IMG/VR virus record: IMGVR_UViG_3300025770_000004
Span: 124,001-188,000 of that record
Source of the DNA: a virus
DNA length: 64,000 nt
Reading direction: 5' to 3' (one strand)
Shown here: positions 34,759-44,726 of the stretch, one piece after another
Numbering within the stretch: position 1 is the first letter of the stretch
Layout of the letters: every line of letters begins with the position of its first letter
The notes under the pieces: model-generated
Databases searched by the model: none
Seen by the model: only the letters and a program-made list of their open reading frames with translations
Told to the model about the DNA's origin: nothing
Made by a program: the position numbers and the translations under genes

Positions 34759-35596
34759 CTGATACTGCTCTTCCTTTTTGTTTTTCCCAATCTTTATCAC
34801 TACGAACTTCTTTGTTCTTTTCTATGGTTGCTGATAACATAGTTGTGTTTACACCCATCTCATCAGAAACATATTTAAGTGCTGATATATCTTTTGGGAA
34901 ACAATGTCCACCATATCCAAAATCACCATCTGGTCCTGGTACAGACCAATGTGTATTACCCAATCTATCATCATATTTAGTATATTCTATAACTTTATCA
35001 AAATCAATATCTAATCCTTCACATATCTGATACATCTCATTAGCAAAAGATACTTTAGTTGATAAAAATGTATTAGTAACATACTTAATCATTTCCGCAA
35101 TTGTTGATGATGTTTTAATTATCGGAACTTTCGGGAAAGCTTTTTCAAAAACCTGTTTTATTCTTGATGAATATGGTCTATCACCACCAATTATAATTCT
35201 ATTTTGGGTTTTATAATCTTCAATAGCATTAGCTTCTGTTAGAAACTCTGGGTTAAAAACAATGTTGATATTATCATATTCATTATTTAACATCTCAGTT
35301 GTTCCTGGTGGTATCGTTGATTTTATTACCACAATGAAATCTTTTTTACCCAATGACTTTACAATACTTGATACATCATTTAAACAATTTCTAACAATCG
35401 ATAAATCACATTCACCTGTTTTTCTCATCGGTGTTGGTAAACACAAAAATGTCTCATCAACCTTCTCTATCAAAGAGAATAATGATGGTTCTGTACAATT
35501 ACCATTTAAATCAAATGTGACCATATTAAAGAAGTTTTTCATACCCTCATTAACAGCCCCTCCGACAAATCCTTGTCCTATTACTCCTAAATCCAT
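34751..35596 (-). CDS. UDP-glucose/GDP-mannose 6-dehydrogenase family, short form
   Basis: A 281-residue NAD-dependent dehydrogenase. It begins MDLGVIGQGFVGGAVNEG (dinucleotide site). It continues with FLCLPTP, IVVIKSTIPPGTT, NPEFLTEANAIED, the helix around KYVTNTFLSTKVSFANE and the catalytic Cys motif GYGGHCFPKD. Family members of 390-450 residues have a further C-terminal UDP-binding domain; this one stops after the central helix. The truncation is clean, so the enzyme may be minimal or need a partner. It would oxidise a nucleotide hexose to the uronate. Confidence 0.85.
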   Translation of the reverse strand: MDLGVIGQGFVGGAVNEGMKNFFNMVTFDLNGNCTEPSLFSLIEKVDETFLCLPTPMRKTGECDLSIVRNCLNDVSSIVKSLGKKDFIVVIKSTIPPGTTEMLNNEYDNINIVFNPEFLTEANAIEDYKTQNRIIIGGDRPYSSRIKQVFEKAFPKVPIIKTSSTIAEMIKYVTNTFLSTKVSFANEMYQICEGLDIDFDKVIEYTKYDDRLGNTHWSVPGPDGDFGYGGHCFPKDISALKYVSDEMGVNTTMLSATIEKNKEVRSDKDWEKQKGRAVSDE

Positions 35597-35605
35597 TCTT
35601 TTTTA

Positions 35606-36445
35606 TTATATTCTTATCCAGTTATCTGGTATCAAATCGCTTGTATTTATATTACTATCAGTAAACCATTTCTCAGGTGCTATTACTATTTTATCACTAT
35701 CCTCATTTAACCAAGCTGCCCACCAAGCAAATGAGCTATTTGGTATGATAAAATGTTTACAATTCTTCATCAGTTGTAAATAATAACTAAATCTATCACC
35801 CTTATAAGAATGATCAACAATAGTCATATTATCAAATTTTATATTATCTTTACACCACTCAACATCATCTGAGAATAAAAAATAATGAGGGTTTTCTATT
35901 TTCGATTCAATTAACTCAACACCTTTTTTTAAATATTCATCACCCATAACCCCATGGTAATCTGTGTTTAGATAATCAGTCCTACGCACATTCAATAAAA
36001 CCGAGTTTGTTGATTTTATCTGATTTAACATTTCCTTAATGCTTTCATCTGCTTCTTCAACCTTATCTCTAAATGTAAAATCGGTTCTTATTTGATCTTC
36101 TATATCTTGAAAATATTTTGGGGTTTGCCAATAACCATTTAACAAAAAAGAGTTATTTACATCCTCATCCATTTTAGACTTAATCATATCTATTAGTGGT
36201 TGTGAATATGAAAAATTTGGCTCATTAACACCTAGTAGATTAACCGAACCAATTTCAAAATCCTCACTCATATTGAAAATATTCAAATCATAATCTCTAT
36301 AAGTGAAGTTAGTACCCATATTCTTATTTTTAAGAAAGGATAAATCTATCTTTAATTGTGTGTTATATTTAATTGATAAACTCCGTCCTAGTGCGTATTG
36401 GAACATCTGATTACCCATTCCACCCATAAGCTTAACTACTATCAT
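35606..36445 (-). CDS. Alpha-1,2-fucosyltransferase family (GT11)
   Basis: A 279-residue transferase. The N-terminus VKLMGGMGNQMFQYALGRSL is typical of GT11, and NVRRTDYLNTDYHG corresponds to the family's H-x-R-R-x-D GDP-binding motif with Asn for His. IIPNSSFAWWAAWLNED is the conserved C-terminal segment. GT11 enzymes move L-fucose from GDP-fucose to galactose. The Asn substitution leaves donor choice open. Overlaps the next upstream gene by 4 nt. Confidence 0.88.
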   Translation of the reverse strand: MIVVKLMGGMGNQMFQYALGRSLSIKYNTQLKIDLSFLKNKNMGTNFTYRDYDLNIFNMSEDFEIGSVNLLGVNEPNFSYSQPLIDMIKSKMDEDVNNSFLLNGYWQTPKYFQDIEDQIRTDFTFRDKVEEADESIKEMLNQIKSTNSVLLNVRRTDYLNTDYHGVMGDEYLKKGVELIESKIENPHYFLFSDDVEWCKDNIKFDNMTIVDHSYKGDRFSYYLQLMKNCKHFIIPNSSFAWWAAWLNEDSDKIVIAPEKWFTDSNINTSDLIPDNWIRI

Positions 36446-37554
36446 TTATCTATTTTATTTTTTTCAAACTCAACCATTTGTTTCAAAGTTTCGTCCAAAT
36501 CTATTGTTATATCCCATCCTGGGTAATCATTCTTAAATTTAGATAAGTCTGATATATACCACATATGATCACCAACTCTATTTTCATCACTTAGAGTATA
36601 ATTATCCCAATTATACCCAGATATTTTATTTATTTTATCTATTGCTTCTAATATGGAAGTTGAATTATTTCTACCACCACCTACATTATAAACCTCTCCT
36701 TGTTTTGGGTCTTTGTGAAAATGCCAAAACATATTAACCAAATCCCAAGAGTGTATATTATCCCTAACTTGCTTACCCTTATATCCAAATATTGTATATG
36801 GTTTATTATGAACAGCACATTTTACTAGATAAGAAAGGAACCCGTGTAATTCAGCACCAGCGTGGTTAGGACCAGTTAAACACCCACCCCTAAAGATACC
36901 TATATTCATATTGAAATATTTACCATATTCTTGACACATAACATCGGCTGCTACTTTAGAAGCTCCAAATACAGAGTGTTTTGTATTGTCAATTGACATT
37001 TTTTCATCAATAGCTGATAAAGCCGTTTCTTTACTTTCAAAATAAGCTTCCCATCTAGTTTCCTCTTCCTTTATCATCATGCCATTATATTCTAAATCTG
37101 ATGATGAATTATCATAAGATAGATTTGGTCTATCCCCATATACTTTATTGGTTGATGTAAATATAAATGTTGCTTTTGGACAATTCAGTCTTGTTAACTC
37201 TAACATATTCATCGTACCGGTCGCATTCACACTAAAATCAGTAAGTGGTTCTTTAACAGCCCAATCATGTGATGGTTGAGCCGCTGTGTGTATTACCATC
37301 TCAATATCATCAGCATGTCTCTTAAATATTTTATCCATCTCTTCATAGTTTCTAATATCTACATATTGATGTTCGTAATTTTCTAATTTATCTTGTAAAG
37401 ATATTTGAGAATCATTAGTTGAAGCTTCTTCTCCAAAAAAGTATGACCTCATATCATTATCAACCCCAACAATTTTATATCCCTTTTCGTGTAAAAAATC
37501 ACACGTTTGTGATCCTATGAGTCCTGCTGACCCTGTTACTATTGCTATTTTCAT
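36442..37554 (-). CDS. NAD-dependent epimerase, CDP-paratose 2-epimerase-like
   Basis: A 370-residue extended SDR. IAIVTGSAGLIGSQTCDFLHEKG is the NAD site; AAQPSHDWAVKEPLTDFSVNATGT, FTSTNKVYGD and FGASKVAADVM follow, with the active Ser/Thr, and RGGCLTGPNHAG closes the pattern of tyvelose (CDP-paratose) 2-epimerases. The usual YxxxK appears as FGASK, so the catalytic Tyr may be altered or misaligned. It would make an unusual deoxyhexose or a related sugar. Confidence 0.8.
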   Translation of the reverse strand: MKIAIVTGSAGLIGSQTCDFLHEKGYKIVGVDNDMRSYFFGEEASTNDSQISLQDKLENYEHQYVDIRNYEEMDKIFKRHADDIEMVIHTAAQPSHDWAVKEPLTDFSVNATGTMNMLELTRLNCPKATFIFTSTNKVYGDRPNLSYDNSSSDLEYNGMMIKEEETRWEAYFESKETALSAIDEKMSIDNTKHSVFGASKVAADVMCQEYGKYFNMNIGIFRGGCLTGPNHAGAELHGFLSYLVKCAVHNKPYTIFGYKGKQVRDNIHSWDLVNMFWHFHKDPKQGEVYNVGGGRNNSTSILEAIDKINKISGYNWDNYTLSDENRVGDHMWYISDLSKFKNDYPGWDITIDLDETLKQMVEFEKNKIDK

Positions 37555-37575
37555 AATAAGTTATCGTAATATTTT

Positions 37576-38394
37576 TTAATTCCTCATTTTTATATTATTA
37601 TGGAAGTCTTTTGTTTCTTTTATTTGCTTACCTAGATTAGGTATATTAAATATATCAATATCATATACTGTATCAAGTGTTCTGTTTACCAATGTTGATC
37701 CATTAGTTGGGTGTATTTTAATATCCAATTCGTATATTTCATTAATCATTTTAACCAAATCATATTTATTAACTTGGTTTGAGAATATATGTTTGACACC
37801 ATTCCAATATAAATCGTTATCGATTATATATTTCATCAATTTAGATAATTGAAGACAAGTTAATCCATTCCATAGATGGTTTTTATACCCATCTATTTCA
37901 TTACCTTTATTTGACTTAACCCACTCTAATAATGATAGTTTATTTTCTTCCTCCTCACCAATTATTGATGTTCTTATTACAGTACAGTTTTTTGGTTCAC
38001 CCATTGATTTACTTCTACCATAATCATCATAAACACTATGTACATCACTTTCTTTGTAATCACCTATTTTACCATCAAATACACAATCAGTTGTTATGTG
38101 TATCATTTTCATATCCTGCTTCTCACATATATCGGAAATCCAGTGTGGTATTAATGAGTTCACATGTATAAAATCAGCAGTTGATGTATTCTTCCTTTGC
38201 TTAACAATACCTGCGCAATTTACAACAACATTACAGCCTGATTGTATTATTTTTTCCTTTACAATATCGAATCCACATTTGGATAAATCCAAATCTTTCC
38301 TATCTAAGGTTTTAAAATCTATATTTATTTTTGTTAAATATTTTTTAAGGGTATTACCTAACATCCCAGTCGATCCTATTATTAATATACTCAT
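37576..38394 (-). CDS. dTDP-4-dehydrorhamnose reductase-like (RmlD family)
   Basis: A 272-residue SDR. From the ATG at 38394 it reads MSILIIGSTGMLGNTLKKYL, with NCAGIVKQR, HITTDCVFDGKIGDYKESD and YGRSKSMGE (Tyr-x-x-x-Lys), the RmlD order. RmlD reduces a 4-keto sugar nucleotide to the final deoxysugar. The TAATG overlap with the upstream stop favours 38394; an ATG nine bases earlier is possible. Rml A/B/C are not seen here. Confidence 0.83.
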   Translation of the reverse strand: MSILIIGSTGMLGNTLKKYLTKINIDFKTLDRKDLDLSKCGFDIVKEKIIQSGCNVVVNCAGIVKQRKNTSTADFIHVNSLIPHWISDICEKQDMKMIHITTDCVFDGKIGDYKESDVHSVYDDYGRSKSMGEPKNCTVIRTSIIGEEEENKLSLLEWVKSNKGNEIDGYKNHLWNGLTCLQLSKLMKYIIDNDLYWNGVKHIFSNQVNKYDLVKMINEIYELDIKIHPTNGSTLVNRTLDTVYDIDIFNIPNLGKQIKETKDFHNNIKMRN

Positions 38395-39149
38395 TATATC
38401 CATTTGTTATTTTTAAACCAATCCGGCACTTCTTCCATCAAAGAATATGCTTCATTAATATGATTATCAATCATATCTCTTTTATAGTGTATGTCCCAAC
38501 AAGCATGATCATCACCTTTACCATGTTTATCACTCTCTTCCAATCTATCATTTATTTTTTGTCTAAAAAAGTCTATATTTAATAGTTGTATGTGTATAGA
38601 AACTAAATTATTATCAATTTCACACCCATCCTTCCCATGAAATCCTATATTTATATTCTTCTCAATAGATGATATTGTTGATTTGTGAGCTCCTGTCCAA
38701 GGTCTCCAATATTTTCTTTGGTTTGAAATTTTAATAGTATCATCATATAAAACCTCACCTTCTTTCTCATTTTGCACAATATCAAATATCTCAATTGCTA
38801 ATTTATTAGGGGTTTTAAGTTTATTAATTAGATAATCTCTTAAATTTTCAGAGTTTTTTGTTATTATTAATTCATCACATTCCATAAAAACAACTATTTT
38901 ATACCTTTCTAACAACCATTTATGTCTTCTATTTATCATATCTTGTATCCAACTATGATCGAAGACTTTTTCATTTGGTTCTGGTATAACATTACATTCT
39001 ATATTAGAAGTACTACCATCATCAGTATTCTGATCAAATACATATATATCTTCTTTACTAGAAAATTGAGAATAGTGTTTTAACCATATAGGTAATCTAA
39101 CTTTTTCATTTCTAGCAAAAGTAGCAAAGCATATTTCTCTTTTCTCCAT
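38394..39149 (-). CDS. Glycosyltransferase, Glyco_tranf_2_4-like
   Basis: A 251-residue protein. CFATFARNEKVRLPIWLKHYSQF, then DIYVFDQNTDDGST and VFMECDELII, match the 'RNE-x-L-x-W-HY ... D-x-S-D-D' pattern of the Glyco_tranf_2_4 / GT92 group, whose late Asp pair binds the metal. A GKDG-type loop and DDHACWDIHY follow. It is coupled by TAATG to the RmlD-like gene. Confidence 0.7.
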   Translation of the reverse strand: MEKREICFATFARNEKVRLPIWLKHYSQFSSKEDIYVFDQNTDDGSTSNIECNVIPEPNEKVFDHSWIQDMINRRHKWLLERYKIVVFMECDELIITKNSENLRDYLINKLKTPNKLAIEIFDIVQNEKEGEVLYDDTIKISNQRKYWRPWTGAHKSTISSIEKNINIGFHGKDGCEIDNNLVSIHIQLLNIDFFRQKINDRLEESDKHGKGDDHACWDIHYKRDMIDNHINEAYSLMEEVPDWFKNNKWI

Positions 39150-41665
39150 TATATTATTTTTATTTTTTCTAAATATCTCTCACATTCAAAAATTCCAGTT
39201 ATCTTACCACAACTATATGAAATTATATTTGAATTTGAATCACTTATCAATTCTCTTGAGTCAGAACCAAAATCAAACTTACTTTTTTTAGATATGAAGA
39301 AATATTCATATCTAAATTTTTCTTCAAAATCTGGTAGATACTCTATAACCTTATTATTAAAATTAGCTTTTGTTTTCTCCAACCACTCATTAGTTGGTAT
39401 AAACTTATCCAAATCTTCTATGGAATCACTTACCATAAATGGTGTGAATTCAACATCAGTTAATGTGTATAGATTATTTTTAATATCATAAGGATATATG
39501 CTTAAAAATTTACCATCCATTATAGTATATGATGTTACTTCATCACTATCCTTTATTTTTTTATAGACAAATGAAATAGTATTCTCATAGAATACTTTCT
39601 TTTCATTATTTATCAACCCATAATTATTATTAGTCATATCCAATATTAAATCATATTCATTTTTCAATTCTTTGGGATTAGATATAGTTTTAATACTAAC
39701 ATACCTGGATAATGTCTCTTTGAAATATGATTTAACACTATCATGTTTTATTAATTTTTCATCACATCGTATACCACCCTCAATATTCTTTAAATTATCA
39801 TTAACATCTATTGTTGAAAATTTCAAACCTGATGATTCCATTATTTGTAAATATGTTTTAAAATCTAATAGTGATTTGTTTGATATTAAATAAAGATTGT
39901 TATCGACATCATCTAAAAATTCACCATACTCATCAACAAATGAATCGAAATTGTCCCTACATAACATCCTAGTGTTATAAGATCTAGGATAATGAAAGCC
40001 CAAATGTAACCTATTTTGATTCAATGATGAGGACCCACTAAATATTCCCTTTTTATCAACAATTGTTGGTATTATACCACTTTTTATTAATTTTTTAGAA
40101 ATATGACAACCATACCAACCGGCTCCAATAATTAATATATTGATATTACTAAACAATAAATAAAGATTTTTATCAATTTCTAATTTTGATTTATTTAACA
40201 TCTCAATGGTTATCTTTTTATCATAAGATATTTCTTCTAATTTTTTCATTATAAGTTTATAATTGATAATATCCTTATATTCGAAAAGGTTAGTTAGTCT
40301 AGGAGCACTAAAATGAACGTGTTCTATTATTTCTTTGTGTTTTTCAATGGAAGATAATATATACTCATTCTCCATTTGCATACAACCGGTATCTATTACC
40401 ATTTTTATATTATAACTATCTACCTTCTTTATAAATATTGATGTTTCGTCCGTATTGGTTAAAAAATTACAACCGTATCCTTTGGAATTTGGCTCTAGAC
40501 ATAGAATAACACACTTATTATTTAAATATTCAGATATTTCCTTGAAGAATTTGAAAATTGTATTATAATCATTTTCATTATTTACAATCCTTACCTTTGG
40601 TGATCCGAATACAATTGATTTAATAGATAAGTATTCGGATATGTCTATTATTTTCTTTAAGTGTGATAATACTTCGTCATAATTATCAATTATGGTAAAG
40701 TTTTTTCCAAAAAAAATAGATTGAAATGAATAGATATTATCATCTTTAAATTTATCAAAAAATTCAATATCTTCGTTGATATAATTAACACCAAAATGTT
40801 TACTAGGTGAAACTTCAATTGAATCTATACCATATTTATCATATATTTTATAATCAATATCTTCTGACCAACATATATTACTAACTATTATCTTGGATGG
40901 ATTTACCATTTTATCTAAATACGATCTAATATCATTTAGTATCGTTTCATTATTAAGCCAATATCCAGTATTTGAAAATTTTGTTTTACAGTCGTAACTA
41001 ACCCCAACACCACTATCCTTAATTATATTAGTGGTATCCTTAAATTCACTAAACAGTTCTAATAATTCTGTGTTTTTAATTGGTTCTGAAAATAAGTTCA
41101 AAACTTTAATATTTTGTTCAATTGAATATTGTATATCCTTTCCTAGATACTCGATATTATACCATTGAAATTTAGAATTTATGTTTATGCTTTCCAGTTT
41201 GTCGTTTATGAAATCAAATATTATGTTTTTCTTTAACCCATATCCATATAAACCACATAATCTAATTATATTTAAATCATCACCAAAAATATCAGAACAC
41301 TTATTTTCGAAATAATGTCTATTGGTTCCATAATGGTGGTTATCATCACTTATAGAAGAATCTTCATCAGACCCATCCAAATCATCATAAACATCTATTG
41401 TTGATATTAATATAAATTTCTTACATTTACCCCTCAGCTCAGAAATAATACCAATCATATTATCGATATTATTTTTATCTTCTTCTGGGTTTTTATTAAC
41501 TAACCATTTAGTAGCACTCGGAGCACAACATATGATTATATCATGTTCATCAACTATAATATCTTTTATGTTTTTGGAATTATACTTAAATGTTGGATCT
41601 AACACATTAGATAGATAACTACCAACAAAACCAGTGTGACCTATTATACTATATTTTCTCTCCAT
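39149..41665 (-). CDS. Triple fusion: SDR epimerase + sugar-phosphate isomerase TIM barrel + FAD oxidoreductase
   Basis: An 838-residue protein, started at the ATG at 41665 just after the upstream stop. Residues ~1-225: SDR fold (YSIIGHTGFVGSYLSNVL; LISTIDVYDDLDG). Residues ~255-500: xylose-isomerase-like TIM barrel (FGVNYINEDIEFFDKF; VFGSPKVRIV; LCLEPNSKGYGCNF; MVIDTGCMQ; EHVHFSAPRL). Residues ~510-838: FAD-dependent DAO-type oxidoreductase (NILIIGAGWYGCHISKKL, GSSSLNQNRLHLGFHYPRS). Three steps of sugar or amino-polyol modification seem to be joined. The exact chemistry is unknown, and so is whether all three sites are active. Confidence 0.75.
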   Translation of the reverse strand: MERKYSIIGHTGFVGSYLSNVLDPTFKYNSKNIKDIIVDEHDIIICCAPSATKWLVNKNPEEDKNNIDNMIGIISELRGKCKKFILISTIDVYDDLDGSDEDSSISDDNHHYGTNRHYFENKCSDIFGDDLNIIRLCGLYGYGLKKNIIFDFINDKLESININSKFQWYNIEYLGKDIQYSIEQNIKVLNLFSEPIKNTELLELFSEFKDTTNIIKDSGVGVSYDCKTKFSNTGYWLNNETILNDIRSYLDKMVNPSKIIVSNICWSEDIDYKIYDKYGIDSIEVSPSKHFGVNYINEDIEFFDKFKDDNIYSFQSIFFGKNFTIIDNYDEVLSHLKKIIDISEYLSIKSIVFGSPKVRIVNNENDYNTIFKFFKEISEYLNNKCVILCLEPNSKGYGCNFLTNTDETSIFIKKVDSYNIKMVIDTGCMQMENEYILSSIEKHKEIIEHVHFSAPRLTNLFEYKDIINYKLIMKKLEEISYDKKITIEMLNKSKLEIDKNLYLLFSNINILIIGAGWYGCHISKKLIKSGIIPTIVDKKGIFSGSSSLNQNRLHLGFHYPRSYNTRMLCRDNFDSFVDEYGEFLDDVDNNLYLISNKSLLDFKTYLQIMESSGLKFSTIDVNDNLKNIEGGIRCDEKLIKHDSVKSYFKETLSRYVSIKTISNPKELKNEYDLILDMTNNNYGLINNEKKVFYENTISFVYKKIKDSDEVTSYTIMDGKFLSIYPYDIKNNLYTLTDVEFTPFMVSDSIEDLDKFIPTNEWLEKTKANFNNKVIEYLPDFEEKFRYEYFFISKKSKFDFGSDSRELISDSNSNIISYSCGKITGIFECERYLEKIKII

Positions 41666-41666
41666 A

Positions 41667-42509
41667 TTATAAATTTCTATTAAAGCTAATTTTTGAAAAA
41701 TAATCATTCTTACAAACTTGATCTAATCTCATGTTGAAATCAAATCCCAATTCTCTTGAATTCATCATTTTTTTATTTCTTTGTTCGTTTTTTCCATCCC
41801 AATATAACCCATCATAAGCTTTTTCGAAAACAGAATCTCCTAATACATATTTACAAGCTAGTGCAAATATACTTTCAGCTACTCTCCTTTTCCTATTATC
41901 ATCCATATTAGATAGAAAATCTATTATACCTGTTTCGTTATTTAATATTTCTAAAAAATCTATATCTATTATACCAAGACATCCAAAACAACCAGACCAC
42001 TCATCCTTCTTTGGATACATATCCAAAGCATATTTTTTAAAATTTTCATTTGTTATAAAGTTTTTAATGCTATCCATTACAGCATCATCATGTACATTTA
42101 TATTATTCTTTATGTTATATTCATTTTTTGGCTCGGGTATTATGTGCCAATATAATCTATGATTTGTGAAGTACCATATATACGAAATATCTTCTATATC
42201 TTCTATATTAACCAACTCAGATTCCAAAGTCATACTATCTTGGAATATAACAGCTTTCTTAAATAGTTTAGTTTTTCTAAAAACATCAAATGTTACCATA
42301 TCACCTGCTCCTTTAACAAAGGATTTTATAACTTTGATATTATCAAATGATGATAATTTATCATCTAAATTTACTTTAGAATAATCATCGATTACTAATA
42401 TTGTGTTATTTGGGTGAAATCTACGTATAGAATTCAGACATCTCAATAACTGAGTAAGATGTATATCATCTTCACAATATGATGGTATTATAAATCCAAA
42501 ATCTTCCAT
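41667..42509 (-). CDS. Putative glycosyltransferase (GT-A-like)
   Basis: A 280-residue protein. GFIIPSYCEDDIHLTQLLRCL and TILVIDDYSK give a GT2-like start, and KKAVIFQDSMTLES occupies the DxD position as QDS, so metal binding may be altered. WSGCFGCLGIIDIDFL resembles the acceptor-side loop of such enzymes. ATG overlaps the upstream stop. Assignment is moderate. Confidence 0.6.
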   Translation of the reverse strand: MEDFGFIIPSYCEDDIHLTQLLRCLNSIRRFHPNNTILVIDDYSKVNLDDKLSSFDNIKVIKSFVKGAGDMVTFDVFRKTKLFKKAVIFQDSMTLESELVNIEDIEDISYIWYFTNHRLYWHIIPEPKNEYNIKNNINVHDDAVMDSIKNFITNENFKKYALDMYPKKDEWSGCFGCLGIIDIDFLEILNNETGIIDFLSNMDDNRKRRVAESIFALACKYVLGDSVFEKAYDGLYWDGKNEQRNKKMMNSRELGFDFNMRLDQVCKNDYFSKISFNRNL

Positions 42510-43753
42510 TATATTGATTTAAATTTTATCTTCTCAGTATCATACTCGTTTATGTATTGTATTTTTGGAAAAGCTACCATATAATTATATTTTTTATACT
42601 TTGTCTTCTCCATTATCATTTTAGAATAATTCCAAGCAAATATTATCAATAAATCCACCTCACTATTCTTCAATGTTTCCACATCAACAATAGGTATATT
42701 TTTATTAGCAATATACCTACCACATCTTTCTGGTGATTCATCAACAATAAAATCTATTATAGTATCGTCAATATTTGTTATGTTACAGAACATATTAGCT
42801 CTACCAGAGGCACCATACCCACATATTTTAAGACCTTTATCTTTAGACTTTTTAATCTCATCCTTAAAATCTTCTATGTGTTTGTTTACTAATTTTTGGA
42901 AAATATCTAAATAATTTACATCACATATTGTGTCTCTCTCACTTTCTATTATCTCTGATACTTTTTCTGATACTTTCCCAGATTTCTCAGCGGTAACTCT
43001 TATAGATCCACTATGTATATCTCTATTTTCAACATCTATTATAGACAACCCAAATTTACCTAACATGTTTTTAAGAGATGTTACTGAGTAATAATAAATA
43101 TGCTCATGATAGATATTATCCCATTGTAACTCATCTATTAAACTTTTTAAGTAATGAACTTCGAATATAAATTTACCACCATCCTTTAAGCAATGCTTTA
43201 CAGATTTCACAACACTATTTATATCAATAATATGAGCAAAAGTATTATTGGATATAATTATATCGAATTTATCTTCCCACTCATCACCACCAAAGTTATC
43301 TATATTAAAATAATCAGTAATAACATTCAATCCTTTATCTCTAGCTATTTTTGATACATTTATAGAAGGATCTATACCTATGGCATTAGCCCCTAATTCT
43401 ACCAATGGTTTGAGTAAAACCCCATCATTACAACCAAATTCTAAAATATCCTTACCACTTAAATTATATTTATTATCCAACTCAACAGCAACACCTTTAA
43501 AATAATCAGTTAGGCCAATTGATGATAGATATCTATAATCTCTGAATAAAACATCTGGATCTATAACAGAGTCCGTTTGTACCAACTTACAATCTTCACA
43601 AAATTGTAAAGCTAATGGATAGGTTTCTACCTCAGAAAGTTCTTCTTTTTTTGGGAAATTACCAGCTAACGGAACAATACCTAAATCTAAAATGTTTCTT
43701 AGATTTTTACTAGTACAACTAGCACAACATTCTCTTTTTTTATAAACTTGCAT
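42509..43753 (-). CDS. Sugar C-methyltransferase (TylCIII/NDP-hexose type)
   Basis: A 414-residue three-domain methyltransferase. N-terminal zinc domain (CCASCTSKNL, LPLxx, CEDCKLVQ with paired Cys), central Rossmann methyltransferase (KDILEFGCNDGVLLKPLVELG; FDIIISNNTFAHI; GGKFIFEVHYL) and C-terminal Rossmann-like domain (KICGYGASGRANMF). NNTFAHI matches the active-site N-x-FAH of TylC3-type C-3 methyltransferases acting on dTDP-4-keto sugars. It implies a branched-chain deoxysugar. Confidence 0.9.
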   Translation of the reverse strand: MQVYKKRECCASCTSKNLRNILDLGIVPLAGNFPKKEELSEVETYPLALQFCEDCKLVQTDSVIDPDVLFRDYRYLSSIGLTDYFKGVAVELDNKYNLSGKDILEFGCNDGVLLKPLVELGANAIGIDPSINVSKIARDKGLNVITDYFNIDNFGGDEWEDKFDIIISNNTFAHIIDINSVVKSVKHCLKDGGKFIFEVHYLKSLIDELQWDNIYHEHIYYYSVTSLKNMLGKFGLSIIDVENRDIHSGSIRVTAEKSGKVSEKVSEIIESERDTICDVNYLDIFQKLVNKHIEDFKDEIKKSKDKGLKICGYGASGRANMFCNITNIDDTIIDFIVDESPERCGRYIANKNIPIVDVETLKNSEVDLLIIFAWNYSKMIMEKTKYKKYNYMVAFPKIQYINEYDTEKIKFKSI

Positions 43754-43768
43754 TTAATTTTATTATTT

Positions 43769-44719
43769 TTATATTACCTCACTATTTTCTAAAAATTCAT
43801 AAACCTTATCATCATCCATTAATGAATCAAGTGAATTATATGATTTGGTATCATTTGTTACAAAATTATCAGTTATTAAGAAATTTTCACCAGCATCAAC
43901 TGTTCTCATCCACTCAATGTCCGATATCATTTCCTCATGTAACTTTTCACCTGGTCTAATACCAACAATATCTAACTCACCATCAATACCTTTCCATTTA
44001 ATTAAAGCATTTGCTATTGATTTAATAGAAAATGATTCCACTTTAGGTATGGCAATTTTACCATGTGTGTCATTGTTATAAGCCCAATCAATCAATTCGG
44101 TTGCTCTCTCTAGAGTTAATAAAAATCTAGTCATCCTCATATCAGTAATCGGGAGACTAGTCTTACCCTCTTCTAATAATTTCTTAAAGAATGGTATGAC
44201 AGATCCAGTAGATTCTAATACATTACCATATCTAACCAAACAAACCTTTATATCACTTTGTTGATTTGCATACTCAATATAAAGCCTCTCTGATATAGCT
44301 TTACACATACCATAAACATTAATAGGTTTACAAGCTTTATCAGTACTAACAAATATCAATGTTTCTATTGTATGTGAAGACCATTTAATAGCTTGTATTA
44401 AATTTTGGTGTCCTATAACATTAACATTAACTGATTCATATGGGTTAGCCTCACAAATAGGAACGTGCTTTAAAGCAGCTGTATTAATAATAACATCTGG
44501 TTTATAGTCTTCTATCGTATTTCTCAAAGAATCTATATCTTTAACATCACCTATTCTAAATTTAACATCTTCACTCACCCATTCTTCTTTACTTAAATAG
44601 ACATGTTTGTGTTCATCACGACTCAGTATAAGTATATCATTTATACCTTGATACCTTTTTATTAAAGTTTTACCAAGTGCTCCGGTCCCACCTATTATTA
44701 ATATTTTTTTATTTTTCAT
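43769..44719 (-). CDS. UDP-GlcNAc 4,6-dehydratase family (PseB/FnlA/CapD-like)
   Basis: A 316-residue extended SDR. KILIIGGTGALGKTLIKRY is the NADP site. INTAALKHVPICEANP, FVSTDKACKPINVYGMCKAISERL and VRYGNVLESTGSVIPFFKKL are the signature of inverting UDP-GlcNAc 4,6-dehydratases. In this subgroup the catalytic Tyr is often replaced by Met, and here YGMCKA shows that form. IGIRPGEKLHEEMIS-type ending is complete. It makes a 4-keto-6-deoxy-HexNAc that could feed the methyltransferase and epimerases nearby. Confidence 0.9.
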   Translation of the reverse strand: MKNKKILIIGGTGALGKTLIKRYQGINDILILSRDEHKHVYLSKEEWVSEDVKFRIGDVKDIDSLRNTIEDYKPDVIINTAALKHVPICEANPYESVNVNVIGHQNLIQAIKWSSHTIETLIFVSTDKACKPINVYGMCKAISERLYIEYANQQSDIKVCLVRYGNVLESTGSVIPFFKKLLEEGKTSLPITDMRMTRFLLTLERATELIDWAYNNDTHGKIAIPKVESFSIKSIANALIKWKGIDGELDIVGIRPGEKLHEEMISDIEWMRTVDAGENFLITDNFVTNDTKSYNSLDSLMDDDKVYEFLENSEVI

Positions 44720-44726
44720 ATCTTAT

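Noticed and set aside
34812-35783. Plus-strand frames of 72 and 173 codons across the sugar genes.
   Set aside because: Antisense shadows of the dehydrogenase and fucosyltransferase genes with no recognisable motif.
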